From Psychroserpens luteus (lineage in GTDB: Bacteria; Bacteroidota; Bacteroidia; Flavobacteriales; Flavobacteriaceae): 64,000 nucleotides of DNA. The stretch covers positions 453,439 through 517,438 of the forward strand of contig NZ_JADILU010000004.1 of assembly GCF_015319355.1 (NCBI RefSeq). The letters are read 5' to 3'. Below are positions 55,095 to 63,927 of the stretch, piece by piece. The notes beneath the pieces were generated by a model. The model was not told the DNA's origin. It made no database searches and was given only the letters and a program-made list of their open reading frames with translations. The translations under genes and the position numbers were made by a program. How positions within the stretch are numbered: position 1 is the first letter of the stretch; every line of letters begins with the position of its first letter.

Positions 55095-55490
55095 TTAATT
55101 ACTTGGTTTTACAGCTAAAATAACTTTAAACTTATTTCTATTAGCAATATCCATAACCTTTACAACATGCTCTACAGCAACAGATTTTTCTGCACGTAAA
55201 ACGATAGTCGGTTCATCTTTTTTTGATAACAAAGAAATTAATTCGTTTTCTAAAACACTTTCTCCTACACGCTTTTCATCAATATAAAAGGTCAAATCCT
55301 TTTTGATGCTAACCGCAACAGATTTTTTGTTTTCAGTTTTCCCACTTGCTGTTGGTAATAGTATATCAATAGCACTAGTGGTCACTAATGTTGAAGCTAT
55401 CATAAAAAATATCAATAACAGAAATACAATATCTGTCATTGACGACATATTGAACTCAGGTGTTACTTTATTTCTTCCTCTTAAATTCAT
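55095..55490 (-). CDS. exbD: Biopolymer transporter ExbD
   Basis: This 131-residue subunit of the TonB-energising proton channel shows the N-terminal cytoplasmic start RGRNKVTPEFNMS. The membrane helix has the essential Asp in MTDIVFLLLIFFM, and the periplasmic domain includes IVLRAEKSV and NRNKFKVILAVKP. The start overlaps the exbB stop by 1 nt. It could also serve a TolR role. Confidence 0.93.
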   Translation of the reverse strand: MNLRGRNKVTPEFNMSSMTDIVFLLLIFFMIASTLVTTSAIDILLPTASGKTENKKSVAVSIKKDLTFYIDEKRVGESVLENELISLLSKKDEPTIVLRAEKSVAVEHVVKVMDIANRNKFKVILAVKPSN

Positions 55491-56185
55491 TAAATAGGCT
55501 CGTTTAGGTGATCTAAAAATTCTAAAGAATTAGCTTCCATTTGATATACAACTTTATCTGTCTTTACAACTAAATGGTTGTAAGCCATATAAGCAACAAT
55601 ACCTACAATAAGTCCTGCAACCGTTGTTGTCATTGCAGTATATAAACCACTTGCTAAAACATCCATTTGTATGGTTCCTCCAGCATTGGCGAGTTCAAAA
55701 ATTGCTAAAATCATTCCAACTACAGTTCCAAGAAATCCAATCATTGGAGCTACACCAGAAATCGTAGCCAGGACACTTACGTTTTTTTCTAATCCGTAAA
55801 TTTCTAATCGTCCAGCATTTTCAATCGCTGTATTGATATCTTCTAAAGGTTTACCAATACGTGTAATCCCTTTATTAATAAGTCTTGAAACAGGAGAGTT
55901 GACTTGTGCACATAACATTTGCGCAGAATCAATTTTACCATTACTCACATGGTCTTTAATTTGATTCATAAAGTTAGAATCTATTTGAGAAGCTGCTTTT
56001 ATAGCAAACAATCGCTCAAAATAAATATAGATGGCAAAGATGAGCATCACGAATAAAACCGCAATAATCACTTGACCTGCGAAACCTCCACTACTAATTA
56101 ATTCTATAATGGATAATGTTTTTTCTACTGGTTCTCCATCTGTTAAGATGTCTGCTCCTTCTTGAATATTACTTTGTAATATCAT
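55490..56185 (-). CDS. exbB: MotA/TolQ/ExbB proton channel family protein
   Basis: This 231-residue protein has three membrane helices, at about 32-53, 130-155 and 175-198. The first is followed by the cytoplasmic RLFAIKAASQID domain. The channel motifs PMIGFLGTVVGMI and GLYTAMTTTVAGLIVGI are typical of ExbB/TolQ. It forms the pentameric channel around ExbD. The overlapping exbD gene and tonB downstream favour an ExbB role. Confidence 0.93.
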   Translation of the reverse strand: MILQSNIQEGADILTDGEPVEKTLSIIELISSGGFAGQVIIAVLFVMLIFAIYIYFERLFAIKAASQIDSNFMNQIKDHVSNGKIDSAQMLCAQVNSPVSRLINKGITRIGKPLEDINTAIENAGRLEIYGLEKNVSVLATISGVAPMIGFLGTVVGMILAIFELANAGGTIQMDVLASGLYTAMTTTVAGLIVGIVAYMAYNHLVVKTDKVVYQMEANSLEFLDHLNEPI

Positions 56186-56252
56186 ATAATAAGTATTGAA
56201 AATTATTTTTTTCTATTGATATAACGACTGATTTCTATCTAAAGTATGCACT

Positions 56253-57650
56253 TTAAAATATAGTTCTTGTAAACATAAAGACAACAGCTCCTGCTAAGAA
56301 ACCTATCAATGCTAACCAAGATATTTTTTTAAGGTACCAGAAAAAATCAATTTTTTCCATTCCCATAGCAACAACTCCTGCTGCAGAACCTATGATTAAC
56401 ATACTTCCTCCTGTTCCTGCAGAATAGGCTATGAAATGCCACAATTCATTATCAGTACCTTCAGTAAACATTCCTAAACTTGCTGCTACTAATGGTACAT
56501 TATCAATTACAGCAGATCCTACTCCTAAAAGTAATACTACTAAATCTGAAACTCCTCCATGATGAAGCTCTGTACCTAACATTGGCATCGTTTCTTGAAG
56601 TGTCCCTGCAAAACCAAATAAAATTCCTAGAGATTCTAAAGCAGCAACTGCCATTAATATTCCGAGGAAAAATAAAATACTTGGTAATTCAATCTTTGAT
56701 AATGAATGATGTACAGGACTATGGTGAGCATGTGCATCACTTTCTGCTGAATCATGACTAGAAATACTAAATTTTGAATTACTATAAATTTCAGCAAAAA
56801 TGGCCACAATACCTAAAGCTAACATCATACCAACATAAGGAGGTAAATGTGTTACTGTTTTAAAAATTGGCACAGATACAATACCACCTAATCCTAGGTA
56901 AAGCATTGTAGAACTGAATTTACTTTTAGGCTTATCGTCCTCTTCTTCTGTCTTTTGATCCAAATCACCTTTAAATGCTGGCATAAATGACGCGATAAAA
57001 AACGGAACAAGCATACAAACAAGTGATGGTAAGAATAAATACACAAACAAGTGACCTGTAGTTACTTTTTTACCAATCCATAACATGGTTGTTGTTACAT
57101 CACCAATTGGAGACCATGCTCCACCTGCATTTGCAGCAATAATGATTAAACCTGCATACCAGATACGAACATTTCTATCAAAAACTAATTTTTGTAAAAT
57201 TGAAATTAATACAATAGTAGCTGTTAGGTTATCTATAATTGCAGATAAGAAAAACGCTAAAAATCCAAAAATCCAAAGGATTCTCTTTTTACTTTTTGTT
57301 TTAATAAAACCTTTTATTGTTGAGAAACCGTCAAAGTAATCAATGATTTCAACAATAGTCATTGCTCCTAATAAAAAGACTAAAATCTCTGCAGTTTTAC
57401 CTAAATGATGAAGTAACGTTTCTTCCATCCAGTGCATTTTACTTTCATGTCCTAGACTTTCAAAACCATCTACCAATCCATGATTTGCAGAGTCAAACCA
57501 TTGTGGAAAAGAATCTATACCTAAAGAAATTAATGCCCAACTTATAGCCATCATCACTAAAGCTGGAATTAACTTATCAATTTTTATACTGTGTTCTATA
57601 GTTATGGCTAAATAGCCTAAAACAAATACTAATATTATTATGGTTTCCAT
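56253..57650 (-). CDS. nhaD: Sodium:proton antiporter NhaD
   Basis: This 465-residue membrane antiporter of the ion-transporter superfamily exchanges sodium for protons, as expected of a marine bacterium. It has about 11-13 helices, with the SAIIDNLTATIVL motif and, in the second half, GVGSAVIDNVPLVAA. A hydrophilic loop near residues 300-317 is rich in His (DAHAHHSPVHHS). It ends 67 nt before exbB. Confidence 0.9.
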   Translation of the reverse strand: METIIILVFVLGYLAITIEHSIKIDKLIPALVMMAISWALISLGIDSFPQWFDSANHGLVDGFESLGHESKMHWMEETLLHHLGKTAEILVFLLGAMTIVEIIDYFDGFSTIKGFIKTKSKKRILWIFGFLAFFLSAIIDNLTATIVLISILQKLVFDRNVRIWYAGLIIIAANAGGAWSPIGDVTTTMLWIGKKVTTGHLFVYLFLPSLVCMLVPFFIASFMPAFKGDLDQKTEEEDDKPKSKFSSTMLYLGLGGIVSVPIFKTVTHLPPYVGMMLALGIVAIFAEIYSNSKFSISSHDSAESDAHAHHSPVHHSLSKIELPSILFFLGILMAVAALESLGILFGFAGTLQETMPMLGTELHHGGVSDLVVLLLGVGSAVIDNVPLVAASLGMFTEGTDNELWHFIAYSAGTGGSMLIIGSAAGVVAMGMEKIDFFWYLKKISWLALIGFLAGAVVFMFTRTIF

Positions 57651-57660
57651 ATTGGTCTAG

Positions 57661-58887
57661 TTATACTAATTGAGTTAAGGCAATTTCAAAAGCTGTAGCG
57701 CTTATGCCTGTTTTTGTTTGATTTTTATCGTGAACTTTTTGAATGGCTTTTCTAATAATTTCTGAAGTATCATTAAAAATTGCTTCATCTGTCATTTGTA
57801 CTTTTCGCTCCATGAAATAAGCAAAAACTCTAGCCATACCACAGTTTGAAATAAAATCTGGGATAAGACTTACTTTGTTATCTGTGTGCTCCATAATACT
57901 TCCGAAGAAAATTTCCTTATCTGCAAAAGGTACATTTGCTCCACATGAAATAACTTCTAAACCTGTACCAATCATTTGATCAATTTGATCTTGAGTAATT
58001 AATCGAGACGCAGCACAAGGTGCAAAAATTTCGGTCTCAAGAGACCATATTTTTTCATTAATTTCTGAAAACGGAATGAGATGGTCACTTACTAAGGTAT
58101 TTCCCGATTTTGCTAAATACAACTCTGTAATTTCTTCAAAAGAAAATCCATCTTCTTTTATTAAACCACCAACTATATCTATAACACCTACAACTTTTGC
58201 TCCCATTTGAGACAAATAAAATGCTGCTGCAGCACCTACATTACCAAAACCTTGAACAATTGCTCGTTTACCAATTATAGAATCTCCTTGGAGATCATAA
58301 AAATGTTTTGCTGCTTCTGCAACTCCAAAACCAGTAATCATATCTGCTACTGTATATTTTCTAGCTACACTTGGTGAATATTTTGGATTTTCTATAACCT
58401 TAATTACACCATGTCTTAATTGACCAATGCGGTTAATTTTATCTGCAATTGTAGGTTTAAAATGACCTTCAAAAACACCTTCTTGTGGGTGCCAAACTCC
58501 GCTTTCTTCAGTAATTGGAATAACTTCATGTATTTCATCAACATTTAAATCTCCTCCTGTACCATAATAACTTTTAAGTAAGGGAGATACTGCTTTATAC
58601 CAGCGTTCTAAAACTCCTTTTTTTCTTGGATCTTTAGGGTCAAAATTTATTCCAGATTTTGCTCCTCCAATTGCTGGACCAGATACAGTAAACTTCACCT
58701 CCATGGTTTTAGCAAGTGATAAAACCTCATTCATGTCAAGACCTTTTCGCATTCTAGTTCCTCCTCCTGCTGCACCTCCTCGAAGTGAGTTAATAACAGT
58801 CCAACCTTCCGCTTCGGTTTCTGGATCTTTCCAATTGAAAATTATTTCTGGGGATTTATCTTCGTATTTCTGTAGTAATTCTTTCAT
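57661..58887 (-). CDS. Glu/Leu/Phe/Val family amino-acid dehydrogenase
   Basis: This 408-residue NAD(P)-dependent dehydrogenase oxidatively deaminates an amino acid, probably glutamate or a branched-chain residue. It shows GGAKSGINFDPKD (substrate Lys in the GGAKxG motif), the KPTIAD region, and the nucleotide-binding GFGNVGAAAAFYLS. The length lies between leucine (about 365) and glutamate dehydrogenases (about 420-450), so specificity is open. A TATATTTG box upstream on the minus strand (58995-59002) may be its promoter. Confidence 0.85.
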   Translation of the reverse strand: MKELLQKYEDKSPEIIFNWKDPETEAEGWTVINSLRGGAAGGGTRMRKGLDMNEVLSLAKTMEVKFTVSGPAIGGAKSGINFDPKDPRKKGVLERWYKAVSPLLKSYYGTGGDLNVDEIHEVIPITEESGVWHPQEGVFEGHFKPTIADKINRIGQLRHGVIKVIENPKYSPSVARKYTVADMITGFGVAEAAKHFYDLQGDSIIGKRAIVQGFGNVGAAAAFYLSQMGAKVVGVIDIVGGLIKEDGFSFEEITELYLAKSGNTLVSDHLIPFSEINEKIWSLETEIFAPCAASRLITQDQIDQMIGTGLEVISCGANVPFADKEIFFGSIMEHTDNKVSLIPDFISNCGMARVFAYFMERKVQMTDEAIFNDTSEIIRKAIQKVHDKNQTKTGISATAFEIALTQLV

Positions 58888-59040
58888 TTATATACTTTGA
58901 ATCATTTAATAACTTATTTAATAATATTTGATGTAAAATAAAAGAGTAGCTAAAGCTGATTCATTTGAGAAAATTTCTATTAGTTAGTTATAACAAATAT
59001 AAAAAACATAAAATCGCTTTATATTAATTTTAGAATATTT

Positions 59041-60099
59041 TTATGGATAATATATTACTCCAGAAGAATGGTCATAATCTGCACCAGTTACACTAGATAA
59101 ACAGTTCACTTCTTCTCTTAGTTTTAAAATGCCTAAAAGTCCGAAAATAAGCGCTTCTTTAAATTCTATAATGTCTGTAGAGGGTACTACTAACTCGAAT
59201 TCTTTTTGAGCTTTAATTCGTTCTAAAAGGAAATCATTAAAAGTACCTCCTCCTGTAAATAAAACTTTAGAATTTGTTTTAAAGGCATTAGCTATTTGAA
59301 TCGCATTATGCTCTATAACAGTTCTTAAAATATTTTCTTCGGAAAGTTTAGATGCTTCCAATATTGGAAATATTTTAGATTCTACCCACTCTAAACCCAA
59401 TGATTTTGGTGGTTTTTCTGAATAAAAGTCTATCTCATTTAGAAGCTTTAATAAATTTTGGTCAATCGTTCCTGATTTTGCAATGGCTCCTCCTTTATCA
59501 TAATCATACCCTAATTTTTTAGCATAACGATTCATGATGATATTAACAGGACAGATGTCGTAGGCGATTCTGGTTTTATTTATTTCCGAAGAAATATTAG
59601 CAAAACCTCCTAAGTTGATACAATAGTCATATTCTGAAAACAATAAACGATCGCCAATTGGTACTAAAGGAGCTCCTTGACCATTAAATTTTACATCTTG
59701 AATTCTAAAATCGCAAACCACTGTATTACCAATTAACTTTGCTAATGTTGGCAAATTACCAATTTGATAAGTAAGATGATGTTCTGGTTGATGTAACGCT
59801 GTATGTCCATGTGAGCAGATGACATCAATATTATTTAGTTGATATTTCCGAAGAAAATCATTTATAATTTCTGACAAATAAACAGTGTATTCTTCGTCTA
59901 TTGATTTTAATGTTTCTAAATCAAAATTAACGAGATTTGAGAGTTTGAGTTTCCAGTTTTCGGTATATGGAATGGTTTCAGCATTATGGATTTTGAATGT
60001 CCATGTTTTACCAATTTTAAAAGAAATATGTGCTAAATCAATTCCGTCTAAAGATGTTCCAGACATTACTCCTACGATATTATAACTGGTTTTTATCAT
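59041..60099 (-). CDS. anmK: Anhydro-N-acetylmuramic acid kinase
   Basis: This 352-residue sugar kinase of cell-wall recycling phosphorylates and opens anhydro-MurNAc to MurNAc-6-phosphate (EC 2.7.1.170). Motifs are GVMSGTSLDGID at the start, CSHGHTALHQPE, DFRIQDV with QGAPLVP, and VLFTGGGTFNDFL. It is divergent from the acyl-CoA dehydrogenase gene. Confidence 0.95.
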   Translation of the reverse strand: MIKTSYNIVGVMSGTSLDGIDLAHISFKIGKTWTFKIHNAETIPYTENWKLKLSNLVNFDLETLKSIDEEYTVYLSEIINDFLRKYQLNNIDVICSHGHTALHQPEHHLTYQIGNLPTLAKLIGNTVVCDFRIQDVKFNGQGAPLVPIGDRLLFSEYDYCINLGGFANISSEINKTRIAYDICPVNIIMNRYAKKLGYDYDKGGAIAKSGTIDQNLLKLLNEIDFYSEKPPKSLGLEWVESKIFPILEASKLSEENILRTVIEHNAIQIANAFKTNSKVLFTGGGTFNDFLLERIKAQKEFELVVPSTDIIEFKEALIFGLLGILKLREEVNCLSSVTGADYDHSSGVIYYP

Positions 60100-60123
60100 A
60101 TTCTGTAAAAATAACTATAACGA

Positions 60124-60154
60124 TTGAAATTTTCCTAATAAAGACTTATCTTTG
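60124..60154 (+). promoter_or_regulatory. Promoter of the acyl-CoA dehydrogenase gene
   Basis: TTG (60124-60126), a 20-nt spacer and TATCTTTG (60147-60154) fit the Bacteroidota pattern well. The ATG at 60193 lies about 40 nt downstream. Confidence 0.6.
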
Positions 60155-60192
60155 CCATCATTTTTTAACAATTCAATAATTTATTTTATACT

Positions 60193-61335
60193 ATGGATTT
60201 TAGCTTAACCGAAGAACATATAATGATACGCGATGCTGCTCGTGATTTTGCACAAACCGAATTACTTCCTGGCGTTATAGAACGTGACAATGCACAAACC
60301 TTTCCTGATGAACTTGTAAAAAAAATGGGTGACTTAGGCTTTATGGGTATTATGGTTGATCCTAAATATGGTGGAAGCGGAATGGATGCCATCTCGTATG
60401 TATTAATTATGGAAGAACTTTCTAAAATTGATGCATCTGCCTCTGTCATGGTTTCTGTAAATAACTCTTTAGTTTGTTATGGTTTAGAAGCTTATGGTAA
60501 TGAAGAACAAAAACAAAAATATTTAACAAAACTTGCGACTGGAGAACAAATTGGTGCATTTTGTTTAAGTGAACCAGAAGCTGGTAGTGATGCAACTTCA
60601 CAAACAACTACAGCTATAGATAAAGGTGATCATTATGTACTTAATGGAACAAAAAACTGGATTACTAATGGTGGAAGAGCAAGTGTTTACTTGGTAATTG
60701 CACAAACTGATAAACATAAAGGTTCTCACGGTATTAACGCTTTTATTATTGAAAAAGGAATGCCTGGATTTGATATTGGACCAAAAGAAGACAAATTAGG
60801 AATAAGAGGAAGTGACACACATACACTACAGTTTAATGATGTAAAAGTACCTAAAGAAAATAGAATTGGTGCAGATGGGTCTGGATTTAGATTCGCTATG
60901 AAAACATTATCTGGAGGACGTATTGGAATTGCAGCTCAAGCTTTAGGAATTGCTGCAGGTGCTTACGAATTGGCTTTAAAATATTCTAAAGAACGTAAAG
61001 CTTTTGGTACCGAAATTTGTAACCACCAAGCTATTGCTTTTAAATTAGCAGATATGTATACTGAAATTGAAGCTGCACGTATGTTGGTTATGAAAGCTGC
61101 TTGGGATAAAGATCAAGGAAATAACTACGATATGTCTAGTGCTATGGCAAAATTATATGCATCTCAAGTTGCAATGACGCATACTGTTGAAGCTGTTCAA
61201 ATTCATGGTGGAAATGGTTTTGTAAAAGAATATCATGTTGAGCGCTTAATGCGTGATGCAAAAATTACTCAGATTTATGAAGGGACTTCTGAAATTCAAA
61301 AAATTGTAATTTCTAGAGGTTTGATTAAAGCATAA
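60193..61335 (+). CDS. Acyl-CoA dehydrogenase
   Basis: This 380-residue FAD enzyme of fatty-acid or amino-acid breakdown removes two hydrogens from acyl-CoA. Signatures are FCLSEPEAGSDAT (the family signature), NGTKNWITNGG, and near the end VQIHGGNGFVKEY and IYEGTSEIQ, with the catalytic Glu in the last. The length is typical of short-chain members. Monocistronic, with its own promoter and a terminator shared with the convergent helicase gene. Confidence 0.96.
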   Translation: MDFSLTEEHIMIRDAARDFAQTELLPGVIERDNAQTFPDELVKKMGDLGFMGIMVDPKYGGSGMDAISYVLIMEELSKIDASASVMVSVNNSLVCYGLEAYGNEEQKQKYLTKLATGEQIGAFCLSEPEAGSDATSQTTTAIDKGDHYVLNGTKNWITNGGRASVYLVIAQTDKHKGSHGINAFIIEKGMPGFDIGPKEDKLGIRGSDTHTLQFNDVKVPKENRIGADGSGFRFAMKTLSGGRIGIAAQALGIAAGAYELALKYSKERKAFGTEICNHQAIAFKLADMYTEIEAARMLVMKAAWDKDQGNNYDMSSAMAKLYASQVAMTHTVEAVQIHGGNGFVKEYHVERLMRDAKITQIYEGTSEIQKIVISRGLIKA

Positions 61336-61350
61336 TTAAACAAAATATAA

Positions 61351-61386
61351 AAAAGAGGCTTCAGAATTAATTTTGAAGCCTTTTTT
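61351..61386. terminator. Bidirectional terminator between convergent genes
   Basis: AGGCTTCA and TGAAGCCT form the stem, with an A run on the left and a T run on the right. It serves the acyl-CoA dehydrogenase gene and reaches into the last codon of the convergent helicase gene. Confidence 0.8.
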
Positions 61387-63826
61387 AGTTTGATAGATTA
61401 TCGACAACTAATCTTAATTCACCATAAGTATATTTATCATCTATTTGGTGTTTTAAGTCTGAGATATTTTCAAATTTATGCTTCGGAATGAGTTCTTTTA
61501 ACTCTTTGTAATTTTCTTCGGAAATCAAATCGGTAATTTTAATTTCCCCTGAAGGAATAAAACTTGCCAAATGTCCAATTATTGTACTCACGTTAAGTTC
61601 TCTTATATCTGAAATATCTTCTATAGATTTCCCTGATTGAAATAAAGCTAAGGATTCTTTCTTGGTTTCACCCTTTTTTCGTTTTGGTTTAGCCTCTGGT
61701 TTTTCAAAAATCTCCTTATCCAGTGATGTTTCTATATCATTTTCATCACAATATGATCTTATGACTTCGATAATTTCAGAACCGTACTTTTCAATCCTTG
61801 TTTTACCCATACCATGAACTTGCTTTAAATCAGCTTTAGTTATAGGAAGCATTTCACACATGGCATACAAAGCCTTCTGAGTAAATATTTGATAATGAAT
61901 AAGGTCTTCTCTATCTGCGATTGTATTACGTAATTCGCGAAGTAATTCAAAGAGTTCTACATTAGTAGTACCATCAATAACAGCTTTTCTAGGCTTCTTA
62001 GGTTTTTCTTTAGCTAAAAACACAGATTTGGCACGTAATTCTAAAAAAACAGTAGAATTAAAACTATTACTTAAACCTTGAAAATATAAATGTTTAGTTG
62101 ACAGTAATTCTTCAAATGTATCTAACTGTTTAGTGATCTCTTGTTCAAGAGCTTTATTGTCTGTAGAAAAACTAAAAGTCTTATATGGTTCTTGAATATT
62201 TATTTTTGTTTGTTCAACAAAGTATTCCACTGCTTTTGCAAAACGCTTTTGGAGTAATTCATTTTGTTCGGGCTCTTTTTCATCAATAGAAATTCCTCTA
62301 AGTTGAGCATTAAAACCGTTAGCTACCTTAAGTAGATTTGTAATCGTATTTTTTATTGCAATCAAAGGTGTTTCTATTTTCCCTTCTATACTACCTCGAT
62401 TCTTATAATAAATATCTAAAACACGATTAACTGGATATAAGAATTTATAGAAATTAAATAATTCTGATATTAAATTCAATTGAAATTCAACTTTCGATTT
62501 ATGTAAAACAGATTCATCAGGTTGATTTCCCTCTGCTTCTTTATTAAAATTAATAACATTCGTGTCACTAATTATTTGACTTGAATCAATTTTACTTTTG
62601 AGGACTAATCCCTCTAAACTTTTACATCTACTTAATGCAACATACGTTTGTCCATGAGCAAAAGCTCCTTGAGCATCAATAATTGCTTTTTCAAAAGTTA
62701 GCCCTTGGCTTTTATGTATTGTAATAGACCAAGCTAAACGTAAAGGTGTTTGGGTATAAGACCCAATCTTATTTTCTGTAATGGCTTTAGTCTCGGTATT
62801 AATATTGTAATTTATATTCTCCCAAACCTCTTTAGTAACTATAATATTATAGTCATCATCTGGACATTTCACAACGACTTCATCTTTATCTAATAGAATG
62901 ACCTTACCTATTTTTCCGTTGAAATATCTTTTATCAACAGAGCTATCATTTTTAATAAACATTACTTGTGCACCAACTTTGAGAATTAGTTGTTCCTTAT
63001 TAGGATATGAGTACTCAGGAAATTTACCTTCCACTTTTGCAGAATAACTTTGTGTTTTAGATTTAAGCTTTTCAAGTTCTGAAAGATTTACACGTTCAGC
63101 TTTATTATTGTGTGTAGTTAAATAAATATAACCTTCATTATCATGAGGTGAAAAATCTGGTTGAAATCGTTTGTTTAATTCATTAGCTGATGATTGAGAT
63201 AATGTATTAGTTCTAATTTCATTAAGAATTGTAATGAATTTAGGATTATCCTGTCTATAAATATGCTTCAGTTCAACAGTTATTGATTTACTTTTCTGAA
63301 AAGCTAAGCTGCTAAAAAAAAACGCATTATTATAAAATGGTTTTAACAACTGCCATTCATTTTCTTTTACAACAGGTGAGAGTTGTTGTAAATCACCAAT
63401 CATTAATAGTTGAACACCTCCAAAGGCAAGCGTTTTATCTCTATAACGTCTCAGTGTCTTATCAATTCCGTCAAGTAAATCAGCTCTAACCATACTAATC
63501 TCGTCAATAACAAGTAAGTCTAAAGATCTAATAATATTAATTTTTGTTTTACTGAATTTTCTTGTAAAGTTTGAAGTACCATCTAGGCTATCAGTTGGTA
63601 ATATAGGACCAAAAGGCATCTGAAAAAAGGAATGAATTGTAACACCTTTAGCATTAATAGCAGCTACACCAGTGGGAGCAACTACTACCATTCTTTTTAA
63701 AGATTTCATTTTTAATTTATGTAAAAACGTAGTCTTACCCGTACCTGCTTTCCCTGTTAAAAATACATTTCTATTAGTATTATTAATAAAATCCCAAGCT
63801 AAATCAATCTCTTTATTACCACTCAT
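61385..63826 (-). CDS. PIF1-like helicase with HRDC and C-terminal helix-turn-helix domains
   Basis: This 813-residue protein has a PIF1/RecD-type superfamily 1 helicase core (about 1-430): LTGKAGTGKTTFLH (Walker A), VIDEISMV (Walker B), and YVALSRCKS late. It continues with an HRDC domain (about 620-700, ending HGMGKTRIEKYG) and a C-terminal HTH_40-type region (SGKSIEDIS, STIIGHLA). The start at 63826 (MSGNKEIDLAWDF) is chosen; 26 further codons upstream are AT-rich and lack family character. Confidence 0.85.
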   Translation of the reverse strand: MSGNKEIDLAWDFINNTNRNVFLTGKAGTGKTTFLHKLKMKSLKRMVVVAPTGVAAINAKGVTIHSFFQMPFGPILPTDSLDGTSNFTRKFSKTKINIIRSLDLLVIDEISMVRADLLDGIDKTLRRYRDKTLAFGGVQLLMIGDLQQLSPVVKENEWQLLKPFYNNAFFFSSLAFQKSKSITVELKHIYRQDNPKFITILNEIRTNTLSQSSANELNKRFQPDFSPHDNEGYIYLTTHNNKAERVNLSELEKLKSKTQSYSAKVEGKFPEYSYPNKEQLILKVGAQVMFIKNDSSVDKRYFNGKIGKVILLDKDEVVVKCPDDDYNIIVTKEVWENINYNINTETKAITENKIGSYTQTPLRLAWSITIHKSQGLTFEKAIIDAQGAFAHGQTYVALSRCKSLEGLVLKSKIDSSQIISDTNVINFNKEAEGNQPDESVLHKSKVEFQLNLISELFNFYKFLYPVNRVLDIYYKNRGSIEGKIETPLIAIKNTITNLLKVANGFNAQLRGISIDEKEPEQNELLQKRFAKAVEYFVEQTKINIQEPYKTFSFSTDNKALEQEITKQLDTFEELLSTKHLYFQGLSNSFNSTVFLELRAKSVFLAKEKPKKPRKAVIDGTTNVELFELLRELRNTIADREDLIHYQIFTQKALYAMCEMLPITKADLKQVHGMGKTRIEKYGSEIIEVIRSYCDENDIETSLDKEIFEKPEAKPKRKKGETKKESLALFQSGKSIEDISDIRELNVSTIIGHLASFIPSGEIKITDLISEENYKELKELIPKHKFENISDLKHQIDDKYTYGELRLVVDNLSN

Positions 63827-63891
63827 AAAACTATTCTTAAATATGTGAAGATAAAAAAAGGAATAAGAATTATTAAAATATAAAACAAAAA

Positions 63892-63927
63892 AAATCCTCA
63901 ACAAATAAATGTTGAGGATTTAAAAAA
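63892..63927 (-). terminator. Terminator of the rRNA operon
   Basis: AAATCCTCAAC (63892-63902) and GTTGAGGATTT (63911-63921) form the stem. Read on the minus strand, it follows the 5S rRNA end and precedes a T run. Confidence 0.8.
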
